A DNA stretch of 64,000 nt from Arthrobacter sp. MMS18-M83. GTDB lineage: Bacteria; Actinomycetota; Actinomycetes; Actinomycetales; Micrococcaceae. A program made the translations under genes and the position numbers. The DNA lies in contig NZ_CP113343.1 in NCBI RefSeq assembly GCF_026683955.1, positions 3,658,001 to 3,722,000 of the forward strand, given 5' to 3'. Below, one piece after another: positions 63,151 through 64,000 of this stretch. The notes below the pieces were generated by a model. That model ran no database searches, had not been told where the DNA came from, and saw only the letters and a list, made by a program, of their open reading frames with translations. Position 1 is the stretch's first letter. Each line of letters starts with the position of its first letter.

Positions 63151-64000
63151 TTAGAGCCCGCGGGCGGTCAGGGCGCGGTCAAGGCGCGGGTATACGCGGC
63201 GGGCATTGGCTTCGAAAATCTGCGCGCGCTGCGCGTCGGTCAGGCTCTCGCTGGCGTCGACGTACCGCTTCGTGTCGTCGAAGTAGTGGCCGGTGCGCGG
63301 ATCGATGTCGCGGACGGCGCCGATCATCTCGCTGGCGAAGAGGATGTTGTCCGTGGGGATGACCTTGGTGAGCAGGTCGATCCCGGGCTGGTGGTAGACG
63401 CAGGTGTCAAAGAAGACGTTGTTGAGCAGGTGCTCTTCGAGCTCCGGCTTGCCGAGCGCCATGGCGAGGCCGCGGAACCGGCCCCAGTGGTAGGGCACCG
63501 CACCGCCGCCGTGCGGGATGACGAGCTTGAGTCCGGGGAAGTCGCGGAAGAGGTCGCCCTTGAGCAGCTGCATGAAGGCGGTCGTGTCGGCGTTCAGGTA
63601 GTGGTCGCCCGTGGTGTGGAACACCGGCTTGCAGGACGTACTGACGTGCACCATCGCCGGGATCTCGTACTCGACGAGCTTCTCGTAGATCGGGTACCAG
63701 GACCGGTCGGTCAGCGCCGGTGCGGTCCACTTGCCGCCGGACGGATCGGGGTTGAGGTTGACCGTGACGGCGCCGAGCTCCTCGACGGCCCGGGTCAGCT
63801 CGGCGACTGTGGTGGCCGGGTCCTCGGCCGGCGACTGCGGGAGCATGGCCCCCATGAGGAACCTGTCGGGGAAGAGTTCGCTGACCCGCGCGCAGAGGTC
63901 GTTGCAGATCCGCGCCCAGGTCTTGCTGACCTCGAGGTCGCCAATGTGGTGGGCCATGAACGAAGCGCGCGGGCTGAAGACGGTGATGTCGCTGGCCCGC
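63151..64000 (-). CDS. ligJ: 4-oxalomesaconate hydratase (partial)
   Basis: Amidohydrolase-2-family hydratase making 4-carboxy-4-hydroxy-2-oxoadipate. SFMAHHIGDLEVSKTW, KLVIPHGGGAVPYHWGR and ILFASEMIGAVRDID are typical of LigJ. The frame continues past an internal ATG at 63957 to the window edge (SDITVFSPRASFM), so the N-terminus lies outside. Confidence 0.92.
   Translation of the reverse strand, partial: RASDITVFSPRASFMAHHIGDLEVSKTWARICNDLCARVSELFPDRFLMGAMLPQSPAEDPATTVAELTRAVEELGAVTVNLNPDPSGGKWTAPALTDRSWYPIYEKLVEYEIPAMVHVSTSCKPVFHTTGDHYLNADTTAFMQLLKGDLFRDFPGLKLVIPHGGGAVPYHWGRFRGLAMALGKPELEEHLLNNVFFDTCVYHQPGIDLLTKVIPTDNILFASEMIGAVRDIDPRTGHYFDDTKRYVDASESLTDAQRAQIFEANARRVYPRLDRALTARGL

Overview
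High-GC actinobacterial DNA, most like an Arthrobacter/Pseudarthrobacter-type (Micrococcaceae) conjugative plasmid or integrative conjugative element. The reasons are the gene style (GTG/TTG starts, ATGA overlaps), an actinobacterial conjugation set (SCO6880-type protein, VirB4-like ATPase, VirD4/TraG coupling protein, MobF relaxase), many IS elements and remnants, and large catabolic cargo. No replication or partition gene was recognised in the window.

Layout. 0-7 kb: conjugation genes with a DUF4913 protein, an ArdC/ImmA-like protein and an SSB. 7.5-14 kb: a defence island holding a three-gene Lamassu/ABC-3C-type system (SIR2 effector, small middle protein, SMC-like ATPase). Its middle gene is cut by a complete IS3-family element with a 4-bp target duplication, and a trypsin-like protease gene follows. 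14.7-18 kb: an HNH/DUF3761 gene split by a complete IS21-family element with a 6-bp target duplication. 18.4-26 kb (minus strand): MobF relaxase TraA, a small zinc-finger/coiled-coil protein, and a recombinase trio (tyrosine recombinase, XRE regulator, catalytically degenerate zinc-finger integrase). 26-31 kb: a scarred segment with an IS3 remnant, a decayed metallo-beta-lactamase gene, a tautomerase, an IolW-like inositol dehydrogenase, and IS1182 and IS630 remnants.

31-41 kb: a sugar ABC transporter (permease frameshifted), a LacI regulator, and a divergent electron-transfer/P450 module (flavodoxin, adrenodoxin-reductase-type flavoprotein, cytochrome P450, aldo/keto reductase, creatininase-family hydrolase). 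Two CTAGCACGTGCTAG palindromes lie between the divergent arms. 42-55 kb: a myo-inositol catabolic cluster (iolC, aldolase, iolD, iolA/mmsA, an IolE-like gene, iolG, iolH, two GntR regulators, an MFS transporter); iolB is not seen. Further copies of the same palindrome occur near 43.5 kb and, next to a perfect CRP/GlxR-type site, at 55.4 kb in front of a decayed operon. 56.5 kb: a serine recombinase with a possible res-like repeat. 57.5-64 kb (minus strand): the protocatechuate 4,5-cleavage pathway (fused LigAB, LigC, LigI, LigK, LigJ), with an aldo/keto reductase and a frameshifted binding-protein gene.

Working model (inference): the ABC transporter/P450/AKR/creatininase module prepares a modified cyclitol or O-methyl sugar. 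Its product may feed the neighbouring inositol pathway under one LacI-type regulon, while the lig operon separately funnels lignin- or phthalate-derived protocatechuate to central metabolism.
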